Positions 7,430-15,870 of a DNA stretch of 16,137 nt are shown one piece after another (position 1 is the first letter of the stretch; every line of letters starts with the position of its first letter). The translations under genes were made by a program, and so were the position numbers. Source of the stretch: Pseudomonadota bacterium (GTDB lineage Bacteria; Pseudomonadota; Gammaproteobacteria; Xanthomonadales; Xanthomonadaceae); assembly GCA_023419315.1 (NCBI GenBank), contig JAEZYE010000006.1, positions 1 through 16,137 on the forward strand. The letters run 5' to 3'. The notes beneath the pieces are model-generated. The model was not told the DNA's origin and made no database searches. It saw nothing but the letters and a program-made list of their open reading frames with translations.

Positions 7430-10400
7430 ATGATCGTCCTCGAAGGCCAACCGGCCTTGTCGCAATTCCGCCGCGCGCGGCTCGAAAGCAAGCTCCAGTC
7501 CCTGGTTCCCGGCGTCCGCATCCGCGGCGCATGGCATGTCTATTTCATCGACGCCGACACGGCCGACGGCCTGGACGAGGCCACGCTGCTGCGCGTCCTG
7601 CAGGCCAGCCCGCAGCCCGCCCCGCGCGAGGATGGCGCCCTGTCGCGCTTCGTCGTGCCGCGCCTGGGCACGTTGTCGCCGTGGGCCAGCAAGGCCACCG
7701 AACTGCTGCGTGGTGCCGGATTGAAGCTGCGGCGTGTCGAGCGCGGCATGCGCATCGATCTCGAAGGCTGGCAGGACAACGCCACCGCACTGGCGCGCGC
7801 GCTGCACGACCCGATGACGCAGTCGCTGCTGGCCGAACGCGATCATGCGCAGGCGCTGTTCTCGGCGCCGCCGCGTGGCGAGCTGGAACGCATTCCGCTG
7901 GCGGACCTGCACGCGGCAAACGGCCGGCTCGGCCTTGCGCTGGCCGACGACGAAATCGAATACCTGCGCCAGCGCTACGGCGAGCTGGGCCGGGACCCGT
8001 CGGACGTCGAACTGATGATGTTCGCGCAGGCCAATTCGGAACACTGCCGCCACAAGATCTTCAACGCGTCCTGGAACATCGACGGCAAGGACATGCTGGT
8101 CAACGGCGGCCCGCAGTCGCTGTTCCGCATGATCAAGCACACGCACGCGCAGACGCCGCAGCACACGCTGTCGGCCTACAGCGACAACGCCGCCGTCGTC
8201 GAAGGCTATCCCGGCGCACGTTTCCGCCCCGACAGCGAAGGCCGTTACCGGATTGAAGCCACGCTGGATTCGGCGTTCTGCATCAAGGTCGAAACCCACA
8301 ACCATCCCACCGCGATTGCACCGTTTCCCGGCGCCAGCACGGGAGCCGGCGGCGAAATCCGCGATGAAGGCGCGACCGGCCGCGGCGGCAAGCCGAAAGC
8401 CGGCCTCACCGGCTTCAGCGTGTCGCATCTGCGCATCCCCACGTTGCCGCAGCCGTGGGAAACCGGACGCGCGCTCAATCCGCGCATGGCGCCCGCGCTG
8501 GAAATCATGCTCGACGGCCCGCTCGGCGGCGCTGCGTTCAACAACGAGTTCGGGCGGCCGAATCTGCTTGGCTATTTCCGCAGCTTCGAACTGTCGCAGG
8601 GTGAAGCGCTCGATCGCGCCTACGACAAGCCGATTATGCTGGCCGGTGGCCTCGGCGTGGTCGATCGCATCCAGGTGCAGAAGAAGACGCTTTCGCCCGG
8701 CGATGCCGTCATCGTGCTGGGCGGACCCGCGATGTTGATCGGGCTGGGCGGCGGCGCCGCCAGTTCGGTGGCGTCTGGCGAAAGCGCCGAAGAACTCGAT
8801 TTCGCCAGCGTGCAGCGCGACAACCCGGAGATGGAGCGCCGCTGCCAGGAAGTGATCGATCGCTGCGTCGCGCTCGGCGAGGACAATCCGATCCTCTGGT
8901 TCCATGACGTTGGCGCGGGCGGCCTGTCCAATGCCATTCCCGAGTTGCTGCACGATTCCGGCGTGGGTGGCGTGATCGATCTGGCGAAAGTGCCGGCCGA
9001 TGATCCGTCGTTGTCGCCGATGCAGCTGTGGTGCAACGAATCGCAGGAGCGGTACGTGCTCGGCGTGCCGCAAACGCGTTTGGCCGAGTTCGCCGCACTG
9101 TGCGAACGCGAGCGTTGTCCGTTCGCGGCGGTCGGCGTGGCGACGGCCGAGGAACGACTGGTCGTGGGCTATGGCGCCAGCATCGACAGCGTGCGTGGCA
9201 TCGCGGCCGGACATGCGGATTTCCCGATCGATCTGCCGATGGACGTGCTGTTCGGCAAGCCGCCGAAGATGCATCGCGAAACCCGCCATCCTGCGGCCGC
9301 GCCGTGGCCGGCCCTGGATACGCGCGCGATCGACCTGCACGAAGCCGGCTTGCGCGTGCTCGCGCATCCGACCGTGGCGAGCAAGCAGTTCCTGATCACG
9401 ATTGGCGATCGCAGCGTCGGTGGCCTGACCGCGCGCGACCAGTTGATCGGCCCGTGGCAGATGCCGGTGGCCGATTGCGCCATCACGTTGACCGATTACC
9501 AGCAGTATTGCGGCGAAGCGATGTCGATCGGCGAACGCACGCCGCTGGCGTTGCTGGATGCCGCCGCCGCCGCGCGCATGGCGGTGGGCGAAGCGATCAC
9601 CAACCTGTGCGCAGCCCCGATTGAATCGCTGCATCGCATCAAGCTGTCCGCCAACTGGATGGCGGCCGCCAACCACGATGGCGAAGACGCGTTGCTGTTC
9701 GATGCGGTGAAGGCGGTGGGCATGGAACTGTGTCCGGATCTGGACATCAGCATTCCGGTCGGCAAGGACTCGCTGTCGATGCAGGCGCAGTGGAACGCTG
9801 ACGGCAGCGCGCGCAAGTCGGTGTCGCCGGTGTCGCTGATCATCAGCGCCTTCGCGCCGGTCACCGATGTGCGCCGGCAGCTGACGCCGCTGCTCGCGCG
9901 CGAAGAAGCCAGCGACCTCTGGCTGATCGGCTTGGGCGCCGGCAAGAAACGCCTGGGTGGTTCGGTGCTGGCGCAGGTCTATCCGGATGCGACGTCCGGC
10001 CACGGCCTGCCCGCGTTTGCCGGCGAGGACAGCGACGATGGTGTGCCGGATCTCGATGATCCGCAGCGCCTGCGCGATTTCTTCGAACTGATCCGCGATG
10101 CGCGCGAGGCTGGGCTGCTGCTGGCGTACCACGATCGCAGCGACGGCGGCGCGCTGACCACGCTGTCGGAAATGGCGTTCGCCTCGCATCTGGGCCTGGA
10201 CATCAATCTGGATGGCTGGGGCGATGATCCGTTCCGAACCCTGTTCGCCGAGGAACTCGGTGCGGTCGTGCAGGTGGCCGATGAGGATCGCGCCGCGTTC
10301 GCGGATCTGATCGAACGCCACGCGCTGACCGAATGCGCGCAGCGCATCGCGCGGCCGACGACCGCGCCCGTCATTCGCGTCCAGCAGTACGGCGAAGTCC

Positions 10401-11359
10401 TGACCGAATGGCGCTGGGAAGCGTTGTTCGATGCATGGTGGTCGGTGACGCATGCCATGCAGAAGCTGCGTGACAATCCCGAATCGGCCGATCAGGAACG
10501 CGACGCCGCGCGACAGTTCAACGCGCCGGGCCTGAAACCGAAGCTCGCATTCGATGCGGCCGAGGACGTGGCGGCGCCGTTCATCGCCACCGGCGCTCGC
10601 CCCAGAGTGGCAATCCTGCGAGAGCAGGGCGTCAACGGGCAGATCGAAATGGCGTCGGTGTTCACGCGCGCGGGCTTCGACGCGTTCGACGTGCACATGA
10701 GCGATCTGATTGCCGGCCGCGTGGCACTGGAAGATTTCCATGGCCTCGCCGCGTGCGGCGGGTTCAGCTATGGCGACGTGCTCGGCGCAGGTCGCGGTTG
10801 GGCCACGTCCATCCTCGAGCGCGCCGCGCTGCGCGATGCATTCGCGGCCTTCTTCGCGCGCACCGACACCTTCTCGCTGGGCGTATGCAATGGCTGCCAG
10901 ATGATGAGCCAGTTGAAGGCGATCATCCCCGGCGCCGGGCATTGGCCGCGCTTCCTGCGCAACCGCAGCGAGCAGTTCGAGGCGCGCACCTCGCTGCTGG
11001 AAGTGATGGAGTCGCCGTCGGTGCTGCTGCGTGGCATGGCCGGTTCGCGCATACCGGTGGCGGTCGCGCATGGGGAAGGCCGCGCCGAGTTCGACAGCGC
11101 GGTCGACCAGGCTGCCGCACGCGTCGCGCTGCGCTACATCGACGGTGACGGCAAGGTGGTCTCGGCATACCCGGCCAATCCGAACGGTTCGCCCGATGGC
11201 ATTACCGGCCTGACCAGCGAAGACGGGCGCGCCACCATCCTGATGCCGCATCCGGAACGCACGCCGCGCAGCGTCAACCTGAGCTGGGCGCCGGCCGATT
11301 GGCCGGACGATTCGCCCTGGCTGCGGATGTTCCGCAACGCGCGTGTCTGGGTCGGTTGA
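7430..11359 (+). CDS. purL: Phosphoribosylformylglycinamidine synthase (large, fused type)
   Basis: Fourth step of purine synthesis: FGAR + glutamine + ATP to FGAM, in the cytoplasm. The protein is 1309 residues, the single-chain gammaproteobacterial form (E. coli 1295). Order: N-terminal PurS-like domain (about 1-155); linker and first synthase half with QANSEHCRHKIF (about 200-211) and the THNHPTAIAPFPGASTG / EIRDEGATGRG nucleotide and substrate region (about 287-322); pseudo-repeat second half (about 640-1040); C-terminal class I glutaminase from about 1060. The glutaminase triad is intact: C1153 in GVCNGCQ, H1274 and E1276 in MPHPE. It stands alone, with its own promoter box and a strong terminator after it. 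The MIVLEGQPALSQFR start fits the family. A continuous open frame on the opposite strand across this gene is a codon-bias shadow. Confidence 0.98.
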   Translation: MIVLEGQPALSQFRRARLESKLQSLVPGVRIRGAWHVYFIDADTADGLDEATLLRVLQASPQPAPREDGALSRFVVPRLGTLSPWASKATELLRGAGLKLRRVERGMRIDLEGWQDNATALARALHDPMTQSLLAERDHAQALFSAPPRGELERIPLADLHAANGRLGLALADDEIEYLRQRYGELGRDPSDVELMMFAQANSEHCRHKIFNASWNIDGKDMLVNGGPQSLFRMIKHTHAQTPQHTLSAYSDNAAVVEGYPGARFRPDSEGRYRIEATLDSAFCIKVETHNHPTAIAPFPGASTGAGGEIRDEGATGRGGKPKAGLTGFSVSHLRIPTLPQPWETGRALNPRMAPALEIMLDGPLGGAAFNNEFGRPNLLGYFRSFELSQGEALDRAYDKPIMLAGGLGVVDRIQVQKKTLSPGDAVIVLGGPAMLIGLGGGAASSVASGESAEELDFASVQRDNPEMERRCQEVIDRCVALGEDNPILWFHDVGAGGLSNAIPELLHDSGVGGVIDLAKVPADDPSLSPMQLWCNESQERYVLGVPQTRLAEFAALCERERCPFAAVGVATAEERLVVGYGASIDSVRGIAAGHADFPIDLPMDVLFGKPPKMHRETRHPAAAPWPALDTRAIDLHEAGLRVLAHPTVASKQFLITIGDRSVGGLTARDQLIGPWQMPVADCAITLTDYQQYCGEAMSIGERTPLALLDAAAAARMAVGEAITNLCAAPIESLHRIKLSANWMAAANHDGEDALLFDAVKAVGMELCPDLDISIPVGKDSLSMQAQWNADGSARKSVSPVSLIISAFAPVTDVRRQLTPLLAREEASDLWLIGLGAGKKRLGGSVLAQVYPDATSGHGLPAFAGEDSDDGVPDLDDPQRLRDFFELIRDAREAGLLLAYHDRSDGGALTTLSEMAFASHLGLDINLDGWGDDPFRTLFAEELGAVVQVADEDRAAFADLIERHALTECAQRIARPTTAPVIRVQQYGEVLTEWRWEALFDAWWSVTHAMQKLRDNPESADQERDAARQFNAPGLKPKLAFDAAEDVAAPFIATGARPRVAILREQGVNGQIEMASVFTRAGFDAFDVHMSDLIAGRVALEDFHGLAACGGFSYGDVLGAGRGWATSILERAALRDAFAAFFARTDTFSLGVCNGCQMMSQLKAIIPGAGHWPRFLRNRSEQFEARTSLLEVMESPSVLLRGMAGSRIPVAVAHGEGRAEFDSAVDQAAARVALRYIDGDGKVVSAYPANPNGSPDGITGLTSEDGRATILMPHPERTPRSVNLSWAPADWPDDSPWLRMFRNARVWVG

Positions 11360-11380
11360 CGCACCTGTCGCTCGCAACGG

Positions 11381-11410
11381 AAACCCGGGTGAAAGCCCGG
11401 GTTTTTGTTT
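11381..11410 (+). terminator. Intrinsic terminator of purL
   Basis: AAACCCGGG (11381-11389) and CCCGGGTTT (11396-11404) form a perfect 9-bp stem with loop TGAAAG, followed by TTGTTTG. It begins 21 bases after the purL stop. This is a textbook Rho-independent terminator and separates purL from gspE. Confidence 0.92.
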
Positions 11411-11462
11411 GTCCGGACCAAGGCACCACGGCGGCTCGATGCGATGCGAATGAGTGACCTGA

Positions 11463-11468
11463 TACAGT
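11463..11468 (+). promoter_or_regulatory. Possible -10 box for gspE
   Basis: TACAGT lies 26 bp before the gspE ATG and after the purL terminator, so some promoter is needed here. No good -35 is visible at 16-18 bp. It is similar to the TACAAT boxes before purL and lptF. Confidence 0.25.
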
Positions 11469-11494
11469 CGCCCGGTCCTGGATGACCGACCGCC

Positions 11495-13231
11495 ATGAGC
11501 CCTGTTCCCGCCCTCCGTTCCGAACCCGGCAGCGAAGCCGCAGCGCCCACCGCCGATGTCCGGATCGTCGATGCCCTGCTGGCGAAGAACCGCTTGAAGG
11601 AAACCGATCTGGCACGGGCGCGGCGGTTGCAGGAGGAGACCGGCGGGTCGCTGCTTTCGCTGCTTTCGCGACTGGGCCTGGTTTCCGAGCGTGATCACGC
11701 CGAGACGGTGGCCGAAACGCTGGGCCTGCCGCTGGTCAGCGCCAAGGACATGCCTGACGTGCCGCCGGACACCACGCCGCTGTCGATCCGTTTCCTCAAG
11801 CAGTTCCATGTATGCCCCGTCAGCGAGGACGCGCATGCGATCGATCTGCTCGTGGCCGATCCGCAGGATGCGTACGCCACCGAAGCCGTGCGCCTGGCGA
11901 GCGGCAAAGCGATCCGCCAGCACGTGGCATTGCGTTCCGAAATCGACGATCTGGTCGAGCGCTATTTCGGGCAGGGCCGCAGCGCGATGGGCGCCATCGT
12001 TGAGAACGCGGACGGCGAAGCCAGCGTGGACCTCGATGACGTCGAGCATCTGCGCGATCTCGCCTCCGAAGCGCCGGTCATCCGCCTGGTCAACCTCATC
12101 ATCCAGCGTGCGGTGGAAGTGCGCGCTTCGGACGTGCATATCGAACCGTTCGAGAACCGGCTGAAGGTGCGTTACCGCATCGATGGCGTGCTCGAAGAAG
12201 GCGAGAGTCCGCCGGCCAACCTGACGGCGGCGGTCATCAGTCGCATCAAGATCATGGCCAAGCTCAACATCGCGGAACGTCGCCTGCCGCAGGACGGCCG
12301 CATCATGTTGCGCGTGCAGGGCAAGGAACTGGATCTGCGTGTCAGCACCGTGCCGACCGCGCATGGCGAAAGCGTGGTCATGCGCCTGCTGGATCGCGAA
12401 ACCGTCGTGTTCGATTTCAAGCGGCTGGGTTTCACCGATGCCTTCCTGCCGCAGTTCCAGCGCGTGCTCGAACAGCCGCACGGCATCCTGCTGGTGACCG
12501 GGCCGACCGGTTCCGGCAAGACGACCACGCTGTACACCGCGCTGAGCAAGCTCAACACCAGCGACGTCAAGATCATCACGGTGGAAGATCCGGTCGAGTA
12601 CCAGATCGAAGGCATCAACCAGATCCAGGCCAAGCCGCAGATCGGGCTGGATTTCGCCAATGCGTTGCGCAGCATCGTGCGACAGGATCCGGACATCATC
12701 ATGATCGGCGAAATGCGTGATCTGGAAACCGCGCGCATCGCCATCCAGTCCGCACTCACCGGCCATCTCGTGCTGTCCACGCTGCATACCAACAACGCGG
12801 CTGGCGGCATCACGCGCATGCTCGACATGGGCGTGGAAGACTACCTGCTGACCTCCACCGTCAACGGCATCCTTGCCCAACGGCTGGTACGCCGCCTGGA
12901 ACCCGTGCATGCGGAGCGCTATCCCGCCTCGCCGGAAGAGATCGAGAAGTTCGGCCTGCGCCGCTTCCAGCCCGAAGGCGATATCCACCTGTATCGCCCG
13001 CGCGGATCCGCCCTCGCGCCGACCGGCTATCTGGGGCGGACGACCATCGTCGAATTCCTGGTGATGAACGATGAGCTGCGCCGCGCGGTGATGCGTCACG
13101 CCGGCATGGGTGAACTCGAACAGATCGCGCGCGGCAGCGGCATGCGCACGATGTACGAGGACGGCATCATCAAGGCGATGGCCGGCGAGACCACGATCGA
13201 GGAAGTGCTGCGGGTGACCGAGGACGCCTGA
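11495..13231 (+). CDS. gspE: Type II secretion system ATPase GspE (XpsE-like), no zinc module
   Basis: Cytoplasmic hexameric ATPase that powers the type II secretion pseudopilus. The protein is 578 residues. N-terminal MshEN/GspE domain (about 22-160), linker, N2E domain (about 190-310, with ASDVHIEPFENRLKVRYRIDG at 211-231), and the ATPase core. Walker A is GPTGSGKT (336-343), the Asp box TVEDPVEY is 362-369, Walker B is around DPDIIMIGEMRD (398-409), and the His box is TGHLVLSTLHTN (422-433). The only cysteine in the whole protein is C107; the CxxC...CxxC zinc-binding module expected after AQRLVRRL (461-468) is replaced by a cysteine-free segment ending in TGYLGRTTIVEFL (510-522). No gspF or other gsp gene follows; an AraC gene converges 12 bases later. 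No strong ribosome-binding site. PilB and MshE are alternatives, but the N2E and core motifs fit GspE better. Confidence 0.88.
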   Translation: MSPVPALRSEPGSEAAAPTADVRIVDALLAKNRLKETDLARARRLQEETGGSLLSLLSRLGLVSERDHAETVAETLGLPLVSAKDMPDVPPDTTPLSIRFLKQFHVCPVSEDAHAIDLLVADPQDAYATEAVRLASGKAIRQHVALRSEIDDLVERYFGQGRSAMGAIVENADGEASVDLDDVEHLRDLASEAPVIRLVNLIIQRAVEVRASDVHIEPFENRLKVRYRIDGVLEEGESPPANLTAAVISRIKIMAKLNIAERRLPQDGRIMLRVQGKELDLRVSTVPTAHGESVVMRLLDRETVVFDFKRLGFTDAFLPQFQRVLEQPHGILLVTGPTGSGKTTTLYTALSKLNTSDVKIITVEDPVEYQIEGINQIQAKPQIGLDFANALRSIVRQDPDIIMIGEMRDLETARIAIQSALTGHLVLSTLHTNNAAGGITRMLDMGVEDYLLTSTVNGILAQRLVRRLEPVHAERYPASPEEIEKFGLRRFQPEGDIHLYRPRGSALAPTGYLGRTTIVEFLVMNDELRRAVMRHAGMGELEQIARGSGMRTMYEDGIIKAMAGETTIEEVLRVTEDA

Positions 13232-13243
13232 TCGGCGCTTGCC

Positions 13244-14152
13244 TCATGCGGTGCGGACCGAGGATCTTGCATAGCGGCCCGGCGCGGTGCCGACGGAACG
13301 GTTGAAGGCGACGCAGAATGCGCTGCCCGATCCGTAGCCGATGCGCTCGGCGACTTCAGCGATGGTCATGCCATCGCGACGCAAGAGATCCTTGGCGACT
13401 TCCATGCGCCACGCCAGCAGGTATTCCATCGGCGGCACGCCGACCGTGCGGGTGAAACGCTCGAAGAACGTCGAACGCGACAGTGCGGCGACGCCGGCGA
13501 GTTGCTTCACCGTCCAGGGATGGTCGATGCGCCCGTGCATCCGTTTCAGCGCGACGGCCAGGCGCGCGTCGCCCAGTCCGCGCAACAGGCCCGGCGGTGC
13601 GCCGCCCATCGTGCTCGCGCGCATCGCTTCAATCAGCAGCATTTCGGCCAGTCGCGACAGCATGTAGTCGTGACCCGGCTGCCGTGCTTCGTATTCCTCA
13701 CCGACCATCCGCACCCATTGCATCAGCCGGTGCGAGCCCGGAACGTGCACGACGGCCGGCAGCATCGCCACCAGCAATCCGGCGTTGGGGGTATCGAACA
13801 GGAACGCGCCGCCAAGTGAACGCATGTCCGGCGGCCCCTCCAGATCGCCGTGCCGCAGTTCGCCTTGCCCGCCGGGCACCCGGTCGGGATCGATGAATAC
13901 CGGCGGCGCCGGGAGGAAGCTCGACAGGACGAACGGCGGCGTGGTCGGCAGCAACACGAAATCACCGGCGCGCAGGGACACGGGCTCGTGTCCGTCGACG
14001 GCGAGCAAGGCGCTGCCTTCCAGGACGATGCAGAAGCCGGGCCGGCCGTATGCGGCATAGCGCACGGCCCAGGCGCCCTTGCCGCTGATGACGTTCGCAA
14101 ACACGGCCCGCGGTCGCAGCAGTTGGACGACATCCGACAGGGGATCGCTCAT
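13244..14152 (-). CDS. AraC-family transcriptional regulator with cupin-type sensor domain
   Basis: 302 residues. The N-terminal half (about 8-185) resembles the AraC-binding-like cupin domain found in regulators of small redox enzymes: GRPGFCIVLEGSALLAVDG (36-54), then RAGDFVLLP (61-69) as the barrel strands. The C-terminal half (about 198-298) is the double helix-turn-helix: first helix pair WTVKQLAGVAALSRSTFFERF (213-233), second TIAEVAERIGYGSGSAFCVAF (263-283), ending in the APGRYA motif common to the family. It is divergent from the dehydrogenase gene, with a 96-bp gap that holds a dyad, so it likely controls that gene and itself. The ligand cannot be read. It converges with gspE, leaving only 12 bases between stops and no terminator. 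Confidence 0.9.
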   Translation of the reverse strand: MSDPLSDVVQLLRPRAVFANVISGKGAWAVRYAAYGRPGFCIVLEGSALLAVDGHEPVSLRAGDFVLLPTTPPFVLSSFLPAPPVFIDPDRVPGGQGELRHGDLEGPPDMRSLGGAFLFDTPNAGLLVAMLPAVVHVPGSHRLMQWVRMVGEEYEARQPGHDYMLSRLAEMLLIEAMRASTMGGAPPGLLRGLGDARLAVALKRMHGRIDHPWTVKQLAGVAALSRSTFFERFTRTVGVPPMEYLLAWRMEVAKDLLRRDGMTIAEVAERIGYGSGSAFCVAFNRSVGTAPGRYARSSVRTA

Positions 14153-14174
14153 CCGGACGCTCGCGAAAGAAATG

Positions 14175-14199
14175 CGGATGTCTTGATATCGAGCATCCG
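14175..14199. promoter_or_regulatory. 25-bp dyad, probable operator between AraC gene and SDR gene
   Basis: CGGATG (14175-14180) and CATCCG (14194-14199) flank CTTGAT/ATCGAG, with one unpaired T at 14181 and one mismatch; the whole is a nearly perfect dyad. A third copy, CATCCGG, sits at 14150-14156 over the AraC start codon, 44 bp from the right half-site in the same direction. This arrangement suits binding by the AraC protein and possible looping or self-repression. Binding is inferred. Confidence 0.5.
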
Positions 14200-14237
14200 G
14201 CGAGGCTGGCCTATCGTCTTCCCCACGTCAACCGCCC

Positions 14238-14242
14238 GGAGA
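14238..14242 (+). promoter_or_regulatory. Ribosome-binding site of the SDR gene
   Basis: GGAGA six bases before the ATG at 14249. It fixes the start; the frame is open up to 13850, but that extension would cover the divergent regulator and lacks family resemblance. Confidence 0.7.
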
Positions 14243-14248
14243 ACACGA

Positions 14249-15013
14249 ATGAAGACCGTACTGATCACCGGCTGCTCCTCAGGCTACGGCCTGCAGACGG
14301 CCCGCCACTTCCTGTCGCAAGGCTGGGAAGTCATCGCCACCCTGCGCCGGCCGCGCCCGGACCTTCTGCCGGATTCGCCGCGCCTGCGCGTGCTGCCGCT
14401 GGACGTGACGGATGCGGCCAGCATCGCGTCGGCACTCGATAAGGCCGGACCCATCGATGTCCTGGTCAACAACGCCGGCATCGGCCTGTTCGGAGCCTTC
14501 GAAGCCACACCCATGTCCACGGTGCGGGAGGTCTTCGAGACCAACACGTTCGGTGTCATGGCCCTATGCCAGGCCGTCATTCCCCAGTTCCGCGAACGCG
14601 GCGCGGGCGTCATCGTCAACGTCACTTCCAGTGCAACGCTCGCGCCGTTCCCGCTGGTCGCGGCGTACACGGCCAGCAAGACCGCAGTGGAAGGATTCAC
14701 CGCCTCACTGGCGCACGAACTGGATGCGTTCGGGGTGCAGGTCAAGCTGGTCGAGCCGGGATACGGCCCCTCGACGCGTTTCACCGTCAACGGCCAACAG
14801 CGCATGCAAGGGCTGATTCCCGAAGCGTATGAGCCGTTCGCGCAGACCGTCTTCGCCGGACTGGCGCGCACGACCGAGGTCACGCAGGAGTCGGATGTCG
14901 CCGAAGCGGTATGGCGTGCCGCCCACGATGCCTCGCGGCGCCTGCATTTCCCTGCCGGTGCGGATGCCGTGGCGCTTGCAGCGCAGCGCTTCGAAGCCGC
15001 CCTCCCAAGGTAA
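14249..15013 (+). CDS. Classical short-chain dehydrogenase/reductase (SDR)
   Basis: NAD(P)(H)-dependent oxidoreductase of unknown substrate. The protein is 254 residues, the usual classical SDR size. Rossmann cofactor motif TGCSSGYG (7-14), D52 in LDVTD, NNAG (74-77), N99, and the catalytic set S127-Y140-K144 (S at Y-13, YTASK). Arginines R33-R34 right after the second strand favour NADP(H) over NAD(H). The residues after the PG motif (E169-P-G-Y-G) are typical of SDRs close to the SDR family often paired with AraC regulators. The AraC gene is divergent, the tam gene convergent with a five-base gap. The reaction and the inducer are unknown. The family call is certain; specific function is not. 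Confidence 0.92.
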   Translation: MKTVLITGCSSGYGLQTARHFLSQGWEVIATLRRPRPDLLPDSPRLRVLPLDVTDAASIASALDKAGPIDVLVNNAGIGLFGAFEATPMSTVREVFETNTFGVMALCQAVIPQFRERGAGVIVNVTSSATLAPFPLVAAYTASKTAVEGFTASLAHELDAFGVQVKLVEPGYGPSTRFTVNGQQRMQGLIPEAYEPFAQTVFAGLARTTEVTQESDVAEAVWRAAHDASRRLHFPAGADAVALAAQRFEAALPR

Positions 15014-15018
15014 CCCGC

Positions 15019-15780
15019 TCAGCGTGTCGCGATCACGAACAGGCGAGGGAAGGGCAGCAGGACCGTGCCGTCAGGCAGCTCGGGATAGCCAACCGCGATG
15101 CGCTGACGATATTGCGCCAGGAAAGCGTTCTGTTCGTCCGTATCGAGCAACGCCAGCCAAGGCCGTAACGCCGAACCCTTGAACCATTCGACGATGGCGT
15201 CGTGATCGCGCAGCGGATGGAAGTAGGTGGTACGCCAGATATCGACGCGGCGGCACAGCGGCGTGAGCAAGGCGTAGTACCAGGCCGCGTCATGGCGATC
15301 GGGATGCTTCACGGCGCCGAGTTGCGACGCCCATGCGCCCTCGGCAGCCAGCTCACGGGCAATCCGGTGGGCCGGCTCGTCGAGGTTGTCCGGCGTCTGC
15401 ACCGCCAGGCATCCACCCGCGGCCAACTGCCGGATCAGCCGCGGATACAACGCGGCATGGTCCGGCAACCATTGCAGCGAGGCGTTGGCCAGGATGACAT
15501 CCACGGGCTGCCCAGACCGCCAGTCCGCGATATCGGCGTGCTCGAAGGCGACGCCGGGCAAGCGCTGCCTGGCGGCACGGATCATGTCCTCCGAATTGTC
15601 CAGGCCGCGAATTTCCGCGGACGGATAGCGCGCGGCCAGCACCTCGGTGGAATTGCCCGGCCCGCAGCCGAGATCCACGGCCCGCTTCGCCTCCGCGCGC
15701 GGAATGGCGCCGACCAGATCGCGCACGGGCCGGGTGCGCTCGGTTTCGAACTGGCTGTATTGGGCGGCAGACCAGGTCAT
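15019..15780 (-). CDS. tam: Trans-aconitate 2-methyltransferase-like SAM methyltransferase
   Basis: SAM-dependent methyltransferase. In E. coli Tam methyl-esterifies trans-aconitate, a toxic by-product that inhibits aconitase. The protein is 253 residues, as in the family (E. coli 252). N-terminal MTWSAAQYSQFETERTRPVRDL matches Tam closely (W3, Y8, F11, ERTRPVRDL at 14-22). Motif I VDLGCGPGNSTE is 35-46, motif II acidic residue D61 in GLDNSEDM, post-motif NASLQWLPDH (99-108). A C-terminal YFHPLRDHDAIVEWFKGSALRPWL (186-209) is also typical. Its start is set by a strong site (AGGAG) six bases ahead; an open extension up to 15894 has no family match and would overlap the Fur-type site. The substrate is inferred from family, and a related small-acid methyltransferase cannot be ruled out. 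Confidence 0.88.
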   Translation of the reverse strand: MTWSAAQYSQFETERTRPVRDLVGAIPRAEAKRAVDLGCGPGNSTEVLAARYPSAEIRGLDNSEDMIRAARQRLPGVAFEHADIADWRSGQPVDVILANASLQWLPDHAALYPRLIRQLAAGGCLAVQTPDNLDEPAHRIARELAAEGAWASQLGAVKHPDRHDAAWYYALLTPLCRRVDIWRTTYFHPLRDHDAIVEWFKGSALRPWLALLDTDEQNAFLAQYRQRIAVGYPELPDGTVLLPFPRLFVIATR

Positions 15781-15786
15781 GGCTCT

Positions 15787-15791
15787 CTCCT
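15787..15791 (-). promoter_or_regulatory. Ribosome-binding site of tam
   Basis: Reads AGGAG on the minus strand (AAGGAGAG in full, 15785-15792), six bases before the ATG at 15780. It is the strongest Shine-Dalgarno seen in the window and decides the tam start. Confidence 0.85.
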
Positions 15792-15870
15792 TGGGTAGTG
15801 ATTTCGCGCGCCGGAATCGCGGGTGGGGCTGGATTGGGGCGAGTCGAGGCTGGAAATCGCTGAACAGGGG

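Noticed and set aside
7208..13099. A nearly 5.9-kb open frame on the minus strand (1963 codons) across dsbC, purL and gspE
   Set aside because: It lies wholly antisense to clear genes, with repetitive Arg/His/Gln/Ala-rich content expected from reading the opposite strand of high-GC codon-biased genes. No domain is recognisable. It has no sign of selection of its own.
13850..14248. Extension of the SDR frame upstream to 13850
   Set aside because: It would lie antisense to the regulator gene and precede a complete Rossmann start; the ribosome-binding site favours 14249.
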